DNA from: Candidatus Gastranaerophilales bacterium
GTDB taxonomy: Bacteria > Cyanobacteriota > Vampirovibrionia > Gastranaerophilales > Gastranaerophilaceae
DNA: 64,000 nt
NCBI GenBank assembly: GCA_910586855.1
Contig: CAJUJH010000001.1
Coordinates: 186,001-250,000 of the forward strand
Direction: 5' to 3'
Part shown: positions 34,889-44,450 of the stretch, in pieces
Layout of the letters: every line of letters starts with the position of its first letter
How positions within the stretch are numbered: the stretch's first letter is position 1
The notes under the pieces: model-generated
What the model was told of the DNA's origin: nothing
What the model saw: the letters and a program-made list of their open reading frames with translations, nothing else
Databases searched by the model: none
Made by a program: the position numbers and the translations under genes

Positions 34889-35710
34889 ATGAAAAAGAAT
34901 CATAAAGGAAAAATCCTAAATATTGAAACTATAGCACAAGATACTGTTAAAATGCAGTTTACAACTGAATTACAAAGTATTTTACCGGGTCAATTTGTTT
35001 CAATTTTAATCCCGAATAAAACGCTCCGCCGCCCCTTTAGTGTAGCGGATTTTGTGGTGCGTAGCAGTGAAACGAACGCACATTGTGAACAGCCTGTTGA
35101 AGGCTGTGAACCCGCAATAATCCAAGAAGCGGATTTTGTGGAAGGTATTATCACCGTTATTTTTAAAGTTAAAGGAGATGGCACAAACTATCTTAAATCC
35201 TTAAAAATTGGCGACACTATTGATTTTCTTGCTCCCTTAGGAAATACTTTTACACTGCCCGAAGCTGGCAAGAAGGCCTTCCAAAGAGCATTATTAATCG
35301 GTGCTGGTATTGGGATTGCACCGATGCTTTATCTTAAAAAAACTTTACAGCAAAAAGGGGTTGAAACATTCTTAATATCAGGCTTTAAAGATGAAAAAGA
35401 AGCTGTAAAAGGCTCTGATAAAACAGTTATAGGTGGAAGTGTTCTTGATAATATTCAGAATCTTGTAGATGAATTTAAACCCGATATCATTTATTCCTGC
35501 GGTCCAAAAATAGTGCTGCAGCTTGTTTGTGAACTTGCAGGTAAAAATAATATAAAAGCAGAAATTGCGATGGAAAAGGTTATGGCGTGCGGAATCGGGG
35601 TATGCAGAGGATGTGTCATCAAGCTGAATAAGAATGATGGAGTGAAAAATGCTTCTGTATGTGCTGATGGACCCGTATTTAACGGCTCGGAGGTTATATG
35701 GGAAGAATAG
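34889..35710 (+). CDS. pyrK: Dihydroorotate dehydrogenase electron transfer subunit
   Basis: FAD and [2Fe-2S] subunit that links class 1B PyrD to NAD+. 273 residues. FAD-binding RRPFSVADF (about residues 49-57), nucleotide-binding LLIGAGIGIAPMLYLKK (about 132), and C-terminal cluster Cys residues in VMACGIGVCRGCVIK and ASVCADGP (about 232-258). Oddity: about 28 extra residues after RRPFSVADFV, coded by a segment bounded by a 14-bp direct repeat so that ADFV occurs twice. First gene of the UMP operon; it overlaps pyrD by 13 nt. Confidence 0.92.
   Translation: MKKNHKGKILNIETIAQDTVKMQFTTELQSILPGQFVSILIPNKTLRRPFSVADFVVRSSETNAHCEQPVEGCEPAIIQEADFVEGIITVIFKVKGDGTNYLKSLKIGDTIDFLAPLGNTFTLPEAGKKAFQRALLIGAGIGIAPMLYLKKTLQQKGVETFLISGFKDEKEAVKGSDKTVIGGSVLDNIQNLVDEFKPDIIYSCGPKIVLQLVCELAGKNNIKAEIAMEKVMACGIGVCRGCVIKLNKNDGVKNASVCADGPVFNGSEVIWEE
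35044..35141 (+). repeat. In-frame insertion bounded by 14-bp direct repeats in pyrK
   Basis: AGCGGATTTTGTGG occurs at 35044-35057 and 35128-35141, exactly 84 bp apart (28 codons). Between them are two dyads: GTGCGT...ACGCAC (35057-35081) and a perfect hairpin ACAGCCT-GTTGA-AGGCTGT (about 35089-35107). Confidence 0.65.
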
Positions 35711-36660
35711 ATGTGGATTCCAAAATGCACGCTGATAGGATAAAAAATATCAATTTATCTGTTGATTTTAAAAAATTTAAAATGAAAAACCCCATTATGA
35801 CTGCATCCGGCACATACGGCTACACGGATGAATTTAATGTATTTTTAGACGTTAAAAATATCGGCGCTATTGTAACAAAAGGGGTTACACTTGAAGTGCG
35901 CCCCGGAAATGAAGGCAGGCGTATATTTGAAACCGAAGGCGGTATGATAAACCGTATAGGTTTGGAAAATGTCGGAATTGAGGCTTTTATAGCAGAAAAA
36001 CTCCCAAGATTAAAGGAAAAAGGAATTAATTTTGTTTTAAATATTGCAGGAAAGACTGTTGAAGATTATGTTAAACTTGCTGAAATCTGCGACAATAAAG
36101 GGATTCAGGCTATTGAAACAAATGTTTCCTGCCCTAATGTAAAATCAGGCTGTCTTGAATTTGGAACGGATAAAAACTGCCTCCATGACTTAATTTCAGG
36201 CATAAGAGAAAAGTATAACGGTTTTTTGATTGTAAAATTAACTCCGAATGTTGCAAATATTGAGGAGTTGGCGCATGCTGCCCAAAATGCAGGTGCCGAT
36301 TGTATTTCAGCAATTAATACACTAAAAGGACTTGGTGTAGAACTTGGTTTTAACGGTAACAAGGTATCGAAAACTTTAGTGCAAGGCGGTTTGAGCGGTA
36401 AATGCGTGAAACCAGTGGCGCTTTCAATGGTAAAGAGAATTAAAGAGGCTGTAACGATTCCTATTATTGGCTTGGGGGGTATTTCAAATCTTAATGATAT
36501 GCTTGAATTTGTGGCTGTTGGTGCAGATGCAGTGCAAATCGGCACGGAAAACTTTACAACTCCTGATATAGCTGAAAAACTTGTTTTTGAATTGGCTGAA
36601 TTTATTGAAAAACAAGGGTTTAGAGATTTTAATGATTTAAAAGAGGAACTGAGAAGATGA
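35698..36660 (+). CDS. pyrD: Dihydroorotate dehydrogenase, class 1B catalytic subunit
   Basis: FMN enzyme oxidising dihydroorotate to orotate, passing electrons to PyrK. 320 residues. KNPIMTASGTYGY (about residue 31), GIQAIETNVSCPNVKSG with the active-site Cys typical of class 1 (about 138-154), FLIVKLTPNV, and PIIGLGGISNLNDMLEFVAVGADAVQIGT near the C-terminus. GGAGG lies 4 nt before the ATG, inside pyrK. It overlaps pyrE by 4 nt (ATGA). Confidence 0.95.
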   Translation: MGRIDVDSKMHADRIKNINLSVDFKKFKMKNPIMTASGTYGYTDEFNVFLDVKNIGAIVTKGVTLEVRPGNEGRRIFETEGGMINRIGLENVGIEAFIAEKLPRLKEKGINFVLNIAGKTVEDYVKLAEICDNKGIQAIETNVSCPNVKSGCLEFGTDKNCLHDLISGIREKYNGFLIVKLTPNVANIEELAHAAQNAGADCISAINTLKGLGVELGFNGNKVSKTLVQGGLSGKCVKPVALSMVKRIKEAVTIPIIGLGGISNLNDMLEFVAVGADAVQIGTENFTTPDIAEKLVFELAEFIEKQGFRDFNDLKEELRR

Positions 36661-37232
36661 CAAATGTTGATGTTAAAGAATTGTTAATAAAAGCAGATGG
36701 CTTGCTGCACGGGCATTTTTGCCTTACAAGCGGTTTGCATTCAGATACATATTTTCAATGTGCAAAGCTTTATCAATACCCTGATTTAGTTGAAAAAATA
36801 GGTGTCGAACTGGCAAAGAAGCTTGAAGGGCTTGAATTTGATACAATTATAGCTCCCGCAATCGGTGCTGTAATCTTTGGTTATGAAGTTGCAAAGCAAG
36901 CCAAAAAACGCAATCTTTTTGTAGAGCGCAAAGACGGCATTATGCAGCTAAGACGCGGCTATACCTTAAAAAAAGGTGAAAAAGTTGTGATTATAGAAGA
37001 TGTTATTACAACGGCAAGAACCATTTTTGAAACAATGGATGCCATTAAAGAATATGAACCTGAAATCGTTGGTGTAGGCTGTATTGTAGATAGGACACAA
37101 GGTAAACTTGATGACAAATTGAAAATTAATTCACTTTTAAAAATTGACCCTGTTGTTTATGAACCCTCTAATTGCCCTCTGTGCAAGGAAAATATCCCCG
37201 TCGTAAAGCCGGGAAGTAGAGTGGGAGCTTAA
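36657..37232 (+). CDS. pyrE: Orotate phosphoribosyltransferase
   Basis: Joins orotate to PRPP to give OMP. 191 residues. SGLHSDTYFQCAKLYQYP, IIAPAIGAVIFGYEVAKQAKK, ERKDGIMQLRRGY and the PRPP-binding VVIIEDVITTARTIFETM (about residue 111). The family usually has GGS or TGGS after the acidic pair; here TTA replaces TGGS, a mild deviation. Overlaps pyrD by 4 nt and precedes pyrB by 2 nt. Confidence 0.93.
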   Translation: MTNVDVKELLIKADGLLHGHFCLTSGLHSDTYFQCAKLYQYPDLVEKIGVELAKKLEGLEFDTIIAPAIGAVIFGYEVAKQAKKRNLFVERKDGIMQLRRGYTLKKGEKVVIIEDVITTARTIFETMDAIKEYEPEIVGVGCIVDRTQGKLDDKLKINSLLKIDPVVYEPSNCPLCKENIPVVKPGSRVGA

Positions 37233-37234
37233 AA

Positions 37235-38155
37235 ATGACTGTTGCTATTCAATTAAAACATTTAATTGACATTAAAAGTCTCTCAACTCAAGAGATTGAG
37301 GCTATTGCAGAGCGTGCTCTTGAAATTAAAAACGGTGCAAACCCCTTGTTCTTAAAGGATAGCCATGTTGCTTTAATGTTTTTTGAAAATTCAACCCGCA
37401 CAAAATTTTCTTTTGAAATAGCTTTAAATAAGCTTGGTGCAAGCGTTTATAATTTTGAAACGTCTAAATCTTCTCTTTCTAAAGGGGAAGATTTTTTTGA
37501 TACCTTAAATAACCTTGCAGCAATTGGGTTTGACGCTTGCATAATTCGTACAAGTGAAGAGGGGCTTATAAAAAGAACTATTGAAGAAACAGCAAAAGGA
37601 AGAAAACTTTTTAAAGAAATTGCCCTAATCAATGCAGGAGAGGGCGCTTCTGCTCATCCGACACAGGCTTTGCTTGATTTTGTTACAATTAAAGAGTATT
37701 TTAAAGATTTAAATGGCTTAAATCTTGTAATAGTAGGTGATATACGCCATTCAAGAGTTGCAAAATCAAATATAGAGCTTTTAAACAGGTTTGGTGTAAA
37801 GATAAAATGTACTGCACCTGAATATTTCAAAGATGAAAGCATTGAAAATATTGAATGGTGTGACAATTTACCTGATGCACTTAAAGATGCTGATATAGTA
37901 ATGACCTTAAGGATTCAAAAGGAGAGAATTGAAGGTATAGTTGAATTTGAAGATTATGTAAAAAATTTTCAAATTAACGAAAACAATTTGCCGGAAAGGT
38001 GTATTTTAATGCACCCCGGGCCTGTAAACCGTGATTTGGAAGTAACTTCAAACCTTTTGGATAAAAGAGGCGGAATTATTTTAACTCAGGCGCACAATGG
38101 CGTATTTACAAGAATGGCAATACTAGAGGCTGTTTTAGGGGGTAATAATGTCTAA
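37235..38155 (+). CDS. pyrB: Aspartate carbamoyltransferase catalytic subunit
   Basis: Forms N-carbamoyl-aspartate from carbamoyl phosphate and Asp. 306 residues. Carbamoyl-phosphate motif FFENSTRTKFSFE (about residue 49), ASAHPTQALLDF (about 137), GDIRHSRVAKSN (about 167) and HPGPVNRDLEV (about 262). No pyrI regulatory subunit follows, so allosteric control through PyrI is unlikely. Overlaps pyrC by 8 nt. Confidence 0.95.
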   Translation: MTVAIQLKHLIDIKSLSTQEIEAIAERALEIKNGANPLFLKDSHVALMFFENSTRTKFSFEIALNKLGASVYNFETSKSSLSKGEDFFDTLNNLAAIGFDACIIRTSEEGLIKRTIEETAKGRKLFKEIALINAGEGASAHPTQALLDFVTIKEYFKDLNGLNLVIVGDIRHSRVAKSNIELLNRFGVKIKCTAPEYFKDESIENIEWCDNLPDALKDADIVMTLRIQKERIEGIVEFEDYVKNFQINENNLPERCILMHPGPVNRDLEVTSNLLDKRGGIILTQAHNGVFTRMAILEAVLGGNNV

Positions 38156-39140
38156 TATCAAGACTATACCTGCCTTTATAGATATGCATGTGCATTTTAG
38201 AGAACCCGGCTTTGAACAAAAGGAAACGCTTGAAACCGGTATGGTAGCTGCAATTAAGGGAGGTTATGGTACTGTATGTATTATGCCAAATACTATGCCT
38301 GTTGCCGATAATCCTGATATTATAAGATTTTTAGCCGAAAAAACATCCAAAAATCCTGATATTGATGTTTATCCTGTTGCAGCGGTAACAAAAAACCTTG
38401 ATTCTACTGAATTAACACATTTTAAAAACCTGAAAAGTGCTGGTGCTATTGCATTTTCCAATGATGGACTTCCGATTTTAGACCAAACTGTGTTCAAAAA
38501 CGCTCTAATGTCGGGCGAATTGATACTTTCCCATCTTGAAGATGAGACAAATGAAGCTATATGGCAGATTGAGGTATTTAAAACGGTGCAAGATATGGCA
38601 AATAAAGGCTTATGTCCTAATCCAAGGCTGCATTTTTGTCATATATCTAAAAAAAGCACGCTTGATGTGATTAAAAACGCCAAGGCGCAAGGTTTGAAAC
38701 TTACCTGCGAAACCGCTCCGCATTATTTTACATTTACAAAAAATGACGTAACATCAAGCGGGGTCTTTAAAATGAACCCTCCTCTCGGGGATGAAGCCGA
38801 TAAACAGGCGGTTATGGATGGTTTAAAGGATGGAACCATTGATGTAATAGCTACTGACCACGCCCCGCACACTGTAGAAGAAAAGCTAAAGCCGTATTCA
38901 GCTTCTCCAAACGGAATTGTCGGGCTTGAAACCGCTTTCCCGCTTGCACTTAACGTACTTTCTTTGGATGAAGTTTTGGAAAAAATGTCCTATAATCCAG
39001 CAAGAATTTTGAGGGTAGAAAATAGACGTGAAATAAAGGTGGATTTAGATGAAAAATGGGTGGTAAAGTCGGCTGAATTTGCCTCCAAATGCAAAGTTTC
39101 ACCTTATGAAAATATGATATTAAAAGGAAAAGCATTATGA
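38148..39140 (+). CDS. pyrC: Dihydroorotase (short form)
   Basis: Closes carbamoyl-aspartate to dihydroorotate using zinc. 330 residues. DMHVHFREPGFEQKETLETG (residues 12-31), MPNTMPVADNP, FSNDGLPI, HLEDE, HFCHISKKSTLD and the catalytic IATDHAPHTVEEK (about 243). It lacks the first ~40-50 residues (beta-sandwich part) of typical ~420-residue class I enzymes and has a shortened C-terminus. The frame cannot be extended usefully upstream because pyrB overlaps it. It is read as active. Confidence 0.9.
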   Translation: MSNIKTIPAFIDMHVHFREPGFEQKETLETGMVAAIKGGYGTVCIMPNTMPVADNPDIIRFLAEKTSKNPDIDVYPVAAVTKNLDSTELTHFKNLKSAGAIAFSNDGLPILDQTVFKNALMSGELILSHLEDETNEAIWQIEVFKTVQDMANKGLCPNPRLHFCHISKKSTLDVIKNAKAQGLKLTCETAPHYFTFTKNDVTSSGVFKMNPPLGDEADKQAVMDGLKDGTIDVIATDHAPHTVEEKLKPYSASPNGIVGLETAFPLALNVLSLDEVLEKMSYNPARILRVENRREIKVDLDEKWVVKSAEFASKCKVSPYENMILKGKAL

Positions 39141-39877
39141 ATATTGATGAAAAAATAAAGGAAAAAATCGTTCTGGCACTTGATGTTGAAGAACTTGATG
39201 AGGTAAAAACCCTTGTAGATAGCCTTTACCCTTATGTTGGTACATTTAAAGTCGGCTTGCAGCTTTATACAAAATACGGGAGCGAAGTTATAGACTACAT
39301 TTCAAGTAAAAATTCAAATTTCTTTTTAGATGTGAAACTTCATGATATTCCCAACACTGTGGAAAAAGCCAGCGAAAATGTGGTTTTAAAGGGTGCAAAT
39401 TTCTTTAATGTCCACGCTACAGGGGGTTTAGCTATGATGGAAGCAGCCGCAAGGGGTGCAAAAAAAGCGAGCGAAAAGTTAGGTAAAAAACCGCCTGTAA
39501 TCCTTGCAGTGACTATGCTTACAAGTATTTCACAGGAAGTTATGAATAATGAATTTGAAATTGATGCTGACGTTTCAAATTTTGCGATTCGTCTTGCTAA
39601 GTTGGCTAAAAAAGCAGGAATGACAGGTGTTGTGGCTTCATCTTTGGAAGCTCGCAAAATAAAAGAAGCTTGCGGAGCTGATTTTAAGGTTCTTTGCCCG
39701 GGAATCCGCCCTGAGTGGAGTTTAAAGGATGACCAAAAAAGGGTTGCAACCCCAAAATTTGCGATAAATGAAGGAGCGGATTATCTTGTTATTGGAAGGG
39801 CTGTAACAAAGCCTATAGAGGGGCTTGCGCCGCTTGATGCTATGAAAAAAATATATGATGAAATTGGAGAAATATAA
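39137..39877 (+). CDS. pyrF: Orotidine 5'-phosphate decarboxylase
   Basis: Decarboxylates OMP to UMP. 246 residues. VLALDVEELDE, FKVGLQLYTKYG and the catalytic FLDVKLHDIPNTV (Asp-Lys-x-His-Asp, about residues 61-73), PGIRPEW (about 190) and DYLVIGRAVTKP (about 214). Overlaps pyrC by 4 nt (ATGA); carA starts directly after the stop. Confidence 0.95.
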   Translation: MNIDEKIKEKIVLALDVEELDEVKTLVDSLYPYVGTFKVGLQLYTKYGSEVIDYISSKNSNFFLDVKLHDIPNTVEKASENVVLKGANFFNVHATGGLAMMEAAARGAKKASEKLGKKPPVILAVTMLTSISQEVMNNEFEIDADVSNFAIRLAKLAKKAGMTGVVASSLEARKIKEACGADFKVLCPGIRPEWSLKDDQKRVATPKFAINEGADYLVIGRAVTKPIEGLAPLDAMKKIYDEIGEI

Positions 39878-41002
39878 ATGCTTGGCACGTTGATATTAGA
39901 GGACGGAACGGTTTTAAAAGGCGAATCCTTTGGGGCAGAAGGAACATCAATCGGAGAGATTGTGTTTAATACCTCAATGGTAGGCTATCAGGAGATTTTG
40001 ACCGACCCGTCTTACGCAAATCAAATAATAGTGATGACATATCCTGAAATTGGGAATTATGGGATAAACGATGATGATTTTGAGTCTGAAACCCCAAGAT
40101 GCAGAGGGTTTATAGTGAAAAATTCCTGCATTAATGATTCTCATTATAAAAGCAGGCAAAATATAGCCGCCTATTTGAAAAATCACGGCATAATAGCCCT
40201 AGAAGGGCTTGATACGCGCTTTTTAACAAAGAAAATAAGGGAAAAGGGCGTTATGAACTGCATAATTACCACTGAATATGTTGATGATAATAATTTGCCT
40301 GAAAAAATGTCAATGCTTCATAGCTATGAACCAAACAGGGACATTGTTTTAGAGGTTTCATGCAAAGAGATTCGCGAAATCAACCAAACTGGCAGCATAA
40401 ATCTTGCTCTTATTGACTATGGCTGCAAAACCGGGATAATTGACAGCCTTATAAAGCGCGGCTGCAAGGTTACGGTATTTCCTGCAAATGTAGACAGCGA
40501 AACAATTTTAAGAGGAAATTTTGACTGTGTATTCTTATCAAACGGTCCCGGAGACCCTTCTGATTGTGTGTCTGAAATTAAAACTCTTGAAAATTTAATT
40601 GGTCAAATCCCGATTTTTGGTATTTGTCTTGGATATCAGCTTTTAAGTATTGTGCTCGGTGCAAAAACTTTTAAGCTAAAATACGGTCATAGAGGGGCAA
40701 ATCACCCTGTTATAAATCTGCAAACCAAACGAGTTATGATGTCATCTCAAAACCACGGATATGCAGTGGATGCTGGCAGTTTAACAAAAATTATGGATGC
40801 GACTTATAAAAATTTAAACGATGATACGTTGGAAGGATTCAAATCAGACAGTTTAAAGATTGAAGCAGTACAGTTTCACCCGGAAGCAAACCCGGGACCA
40901 ACTGATGCTGCTGTGATTTTTGATGAATGGGTTCAAAAGATGCATGAATACAAAAAAGCACCCGTAAAAATAAGAAAAGCGGAAGAAATGGCAAACTTGT
41001 AA
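39878..41002 (+). CDS. carA: Carbamoyl-phosphate synthase small subunit
   Basis: Glutamine amidotransferase subunit feeding ammonia to CarB. 374 residues. N-terminal CPSase_sm_chain (GTLILEDGTVLKGESFG, NTSMVGYQEILTDPSY), then a class I GATase with LSNGPGDPSDC, nucleophile in IFGICLGYQLLS (about residue 249) and His-Glu in QFHPEANPGPTDA (about 330). It follows pyrF without a gap. Confidence 0.95.
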   Translation: MLGTLILEDGTVLKGESFGAEGTSIGEIVFNTSMVGYQEILTDPSYANQIIVMTYPEIGNYGINDDDFESETPRCRGFIVKNSCINDSHYKSRQNIAAYLKNHGIIALEGLDTRFLTKKIREKGVMNCIITTEYVDDNNLPEKMSMLHSYEPNRDIVLEVSCKEIREINQTGSINLALIDYGCKTGIIDSLIKRGCKVTVFPANVDSETILRGNFDCVFLSNGPGDPSDCVSEIKTLENLIGQIPIFGICLGYQLLSIVLGAKTFKLKYGHRGANHPVINLQTKRVMMSSQNHGYAVDAGSLTKIMDATYKNLNDDTLEGFKSDSLKIEAVQFHPEANPGPTDAAVIFDEWVQKMHEYKKAPVKIRKAEEMANL

Positions 41003-41096
41003 GTTTAAGCTGCAAACGCTTTTTTAATTAAAAGGCAGAAAAATTGTATTCAAACATAAAACAAAAACCTGTAAAAGCGCATTTTTTAAAAAATAT

Positions 41097-41102
41097 TATA
41101 AT
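41097..41102 (+). promoter_or_regulatory. Possible internal promoter before carB
   Basis: A perfect TATAAT lies in the 127-nt gap between carA and carB, the only real gap in the operon. No clear -35 is seen, so this is tentative. Confidence 0.35.
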
Positions 41103-41129
41103 AAACATTAAAATTTAAAGGAAGATATG

Positions 41130-44100
41130 ATGGCAAAAGATTTAAGTATAAAAAAAGTATTAGTTATAGGCTCCGGTCCCATTGTTATCGGGCAGGCAGC
41201 AGAATTTGACTATGCGGGCGTACAGGCTTGCCGTGCACTTAAGGAAGAAAAAATCGAAGTCGTTCTTGTAAATTCAAACCCTGCAACAATTATGACCGAT
41301 GAAAATATCGCAGATAAAGTCTATATTGAGCCTTTAACTTTAGAGAGCTTAACTTCCATCATAAAAAAAGAACGCCCAAACGGCATAATCGCTTCTCTTG
41401 GCGGGCAAACTGGTTTAAACTTAGCTTGTGAACTTGATAAAGCAGGGGTTTTAGCTGAATATAACGTACGCCTTTTGGGCACAAATATTGAATCAATTAA
41501 AAAAGCCGAAGACCGTGAGATGTTTAAAAACCTTATGAATGAGATAGGTGAACCAATTCCTGATTCTGAAATTGTATCAAACTATGAGGAAGCTAAAAAG
41601 TTTGCTGAAAAAATAGGTTTTCCTATAATTATTCGCCCTGCCTTCACTTTAGGGGGTTCTGGCGGCGGTATTGCATCAAATGAAGCTGAATACGAGGAAA
41701 TTGTATATTCAGGATTGCAGCAATCTCCTATAAATCAGGTACTGGTGGAAAAAAGTATTGCAGGGTTTAAAGAGGTCGAATATGAAGTTATGCGCGATTC
41801 AAACGACACCTGCATTATTATCTGTAATATGGAAAATATTGACCCGATTGGGATTCACACAGGAGACAGCTTTGTTGTAGCGCCTTCTCAGACCCTTACA
41901 AATAACGAATATCAAATGCTTAGGACTTCAGCCATAAAAATTATCCGCGCTCTTAAAATTGAAGGGGGCTGTAATGTACAGTATGCTTTGGATACAAAGA
42001 CAAACCAATATTATGTAATTGAAGTAAATCCGCGCGTTAGCCGCTCTTCTGCCCTTGCTTCCAAGGCAACAGGGTATCCGATTGCAAAGGTGACTACAAA
42101 AATTGCAATCGGGTATGAACTTTCTGAAATCAAAAATGCTGTAACCGGTAAAACCGTTGCCGCGTTTGAACCTTCACTTGATTATGTTGTGGTAAAAATT
42201 CCAAAGTGGCCTTTTGATAAATTTGCAACAGGCGATAGAATGCTTGGTACCAAAATGAAGGCTACAGGCGAAGTTATGGCGATAGGACGTACATTTAAAA
42301 GCAGTTTTAAAAAAGCTGTTGCATCGCTTGAAGATAAGCATACAGGTATTTTACATTACAAATTTGAAAATTTATCAAACGAAGATTTGCTAAATGATCT
42401 TCATATTCAGGATGACAGGCGTATTTTCAGAGTATCGGAAGCTCTAAAAAGAAACTTTGATGTTCAAAAAATAAGAGAGATTACAAAAATTGACCCGTGG
42501 TTTATAAACCAGATTAAAGATATTGTAAATCTTGAAATAGAGCTTGAACAAAAATCTTTAGATGAAGGGCTGTATAAAAAAGCTAAGGATTTTGGGTATT
42601 TAGATTCTGAAATTGCAGCCATATCAAAGGTTGGCATTGAAGAACTTGAAAAATATGATTATCCTGCAGCATTTAGGATTGTTGATACCTGCGCAGGAGA
42701 ATTTCACGCTTCAACCCCTTATTTTTACTCAACATACGGTGAAGCTTGTGAATTGGAAGAATTTAAGACCGAGCACAAAGAAGGCGGTCAAAATAAAGAA
42801 AACATCCTTGTTTTAGGCTCAGGTCCCATAAGAATTGGGCAGGGGATTGAATTTGATTATTGTTCAGTCCATGCAGCCCGTGCAATCTTAGAAAACGGGT
42901 ATGAATCCGTTATGGTAAATTCAAACCCCGAGACCCTTTCAACTGATTTTGATATAGCATCAAGGCTTTATTTTGAACCTATGAACGTTGAAAACGTTAT
43001 GAATATTGTAAAAAAAGAAAAACCGTATGGCGTTATGGTGCAATTTGGCGGGCAGACGGCTATTAACTTAGCTCCAAAGCTTGCAAAATATGGTGTTAAT
43101 ATACTCGGCACTTCGCTGGAAAGCATTGATGCGGTTGAGGATAGAAAAGTATTTGAAAAATTGTTATCTGACCTTGAAATTCCGCAGCCCAAAGGAAAAG
43201 GCGTTAAAACAATGGCAGAAGCTCTTAGTGCCACAAAGGAGCTTGGATATCCTGTTCTTGTGCGCCCATCCTATGTTATTGGCGGGCGCGGCATGCAGGT
43301 GGTTTATAACGATGAAGAATTATTAACTTATATTAATGAGGCATTAAAATTCTCAGGCGAACACCCTGTTTTAATTGACCAGTATATTGAGGGCTTAGAG
43401 GTAGAATTGGATGCTATTTCAGATGGTAAAGACATCCTGATTCCAGGTATTTGTGAACATGTAGAGCGTGCAGGGGTACATTCAGGCGATTCTATGAGTA
43501 TTTATCCTTCCCGCAATATTACAAAAAGCCAGGAGAAAAAGCTTGTAGAATACGCAAAAAAAATCGCTAAAAAGGTTAACATTGTTGGTTTAATGAATAT
43601 TCAATTCATAATAAAGGATGATACTGTTTATGTGATTGAAGTAAACCCAAGAGCTTCCCGTACAGTTCCCATAATGTCTAAAGTGACAGGTATACCTATG
43701 ACAAAAATTGCAATTAATGCAATTTTAGGAAAATCAATCAAAAGCCAAGGGTTCGGTACAGGGTTATACAGAACATCGAAGCTTGTATGTGTGAAAATGC
43801 CTGTATTTAGCTTCCAAAAACTGAATAGAATTGACCCTGCACTTGCCCCTGAAATGAAATCTACAGGAGAAGTTTTAGGGGTTGATTATTCTTATAAAAA
43901 AGCTCTTTTAAAGGCATTTATCGCAGGCGGGTATAAATTCGGACAAAGAAAACAGAGAGTTCTGGTTTCATTGAATGACCATTATAAAAAACCTGCATTA
44001 AAAATTGTGAAAAAACTTTATTCACAAGGGTTTTTCATTATGGCAACCTGGGGAACACATAAATTTCTTGAAAAAAATGGTGTACCATCCAAGATGATTG

Positions 44101-44366
44101 AAAAATTTATGGTGGATAAACTCCAAAAACGTATGAAAGAAGGGCGTTTGAGCTTTGTTTTGAATACTCCTACACTGGGTAAAAATTCTCAAAGTTCAGG
44201 TTTTCAGATAAGAACAATTGCTGAAATGTACGGAATACCTTGTTTTACCAGTATTGATACAGCAAGAGCTTATCTTACAGCCGTTAAAACTTATGATAAA
44301 GGTACGCGTTTAAGTTCTGAAACTATTACAAAATACAGAAAGAAAAAGTTTTTGGGAATATTTTAA
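41130..44366 (+). CDS. carB: Carbamoyl-phosphate synthase large subunit
   Basis: Makes carbamoyl phosphate from bicarbonate, ammonia and two ATP. About 1078 residues with two ATP-grasp halves: first SGPIVIGQAAEFDYAGVQAC and RPAFTLGGSGGGIASN; second GSGPIRIGQGIEFDYCSVHA (about 566) and RPSYVIGGRGMQVVYND; and a C-terminal MGS-type allosteric domain (about 940-1078, VLVSLNDHYKKPALKIVKKL). The ATG at 41130 has AAAGGA 7 nt upstream; the ATG at 41127 is too close. Ends the pyrimidine operon. Confidence 0.95.
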   Translation: MAKDLSIKKVLVIGSGPIVIGQAAEFDYAGVQACRALKEEKIEVVLVNSNPATIMTDENIADKVYIEPLTLESLTSIIKKERPNGIIASLGGQTGLNLACELDKAGVLAEYNVRLLGTNIESIKKAEDREMFKNLMNEIGEPIPDSEIVSNYEEAKKFAEKIGFPIIIRPAFTLGGSGGGIASNEAEYEEIVYSGLQQSPINQVLVEKSIAGFKEVEYEVMRDSNDTCIIICNMENIDPIGIHTGDSFVVAPSQTLTNNEYQMLRTSAIKIIRALKIEGGCNVQYALDTKTNQYYVIEVNPRVSRSSALASKATGYPIAKVTTKIAIGYELSEIKNAVTGKTVAAFEPSLDYVVVKIPKWPFDKFATGDRMLGTKMKATGEVMAIGRTFKSSFKKAVASLEDKHTGILHYKFENLSNEDLLNDLHIQDDRRIFRVSEALKRNFDVQKIREITKIDPWFINQIKDIVNLEIELEQKSLDEGLYKKAKDFGYLDSEIAAISKVGIEELEKYDYPAAFRIVDTCAGEFHASTPYFYSTYGEACELEEFKTEHKEGGQNKENILVLGSGPIRIGQGIEFDYCSVHAARAILENGYESVMVNSNPETLSTDFDIASRLYFEPMNVENVMNIVKKEKPYGVMVQFGGQTAINLAPKLAKYGVNILGTSLESIDAVEDRKVFEKLLSDLEIPQPKGKGVKTMAEALSATKELGYPVLVRPSYVIGGRGMQVVYNDEELLTYINEALKFSGEHPVLIDQYIEGLEVELDAISDGKDILIPGICEHVERAGVHSGDSMSIYPSRNITKSQEKKLVEYAKKIAKKVNIVGLMNIQFIIKDDTVYVIEVNPRASRTVPIMSKVTGIPMTKIAINAILGKSIKSQGFGTGLYRTSKLVCVKMPVFSFQKLNRIDPALAPEMKSTGEVLGVDYSYKKALLKAFIAGGYKFGQRKQRVLVSLNDHYKKPALKIVKKLYSQGFFIMATWGTHKFLEKNGVPSKMIEKFMVDKLQKRMKEGRLSFVLNTPTLGKNSQSSGFQIRTIAEMYGIPCFTSIDTARAYLTAVKTYDKGTRLSSETITKYRKKKFLGIF

Positions 44367-44390
44367 AAACTGATATTATAAAGTAGATTT

Positions 44391-44413
44391 GGGGCTTAAA
44401 GCCCCATTTTTAT
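44391..44413 (+). terminator. Terminator of the pyrimidine operon
   Basis: GGGGCT (44391-44396), TAA, AGCCCC (44400-44405), then ATTTTTATT. Confidence 0.88.
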
Positions 44414-44450
44414 TAAATATTTTTTGATTAATAGCAGCCAAAGATTAACT

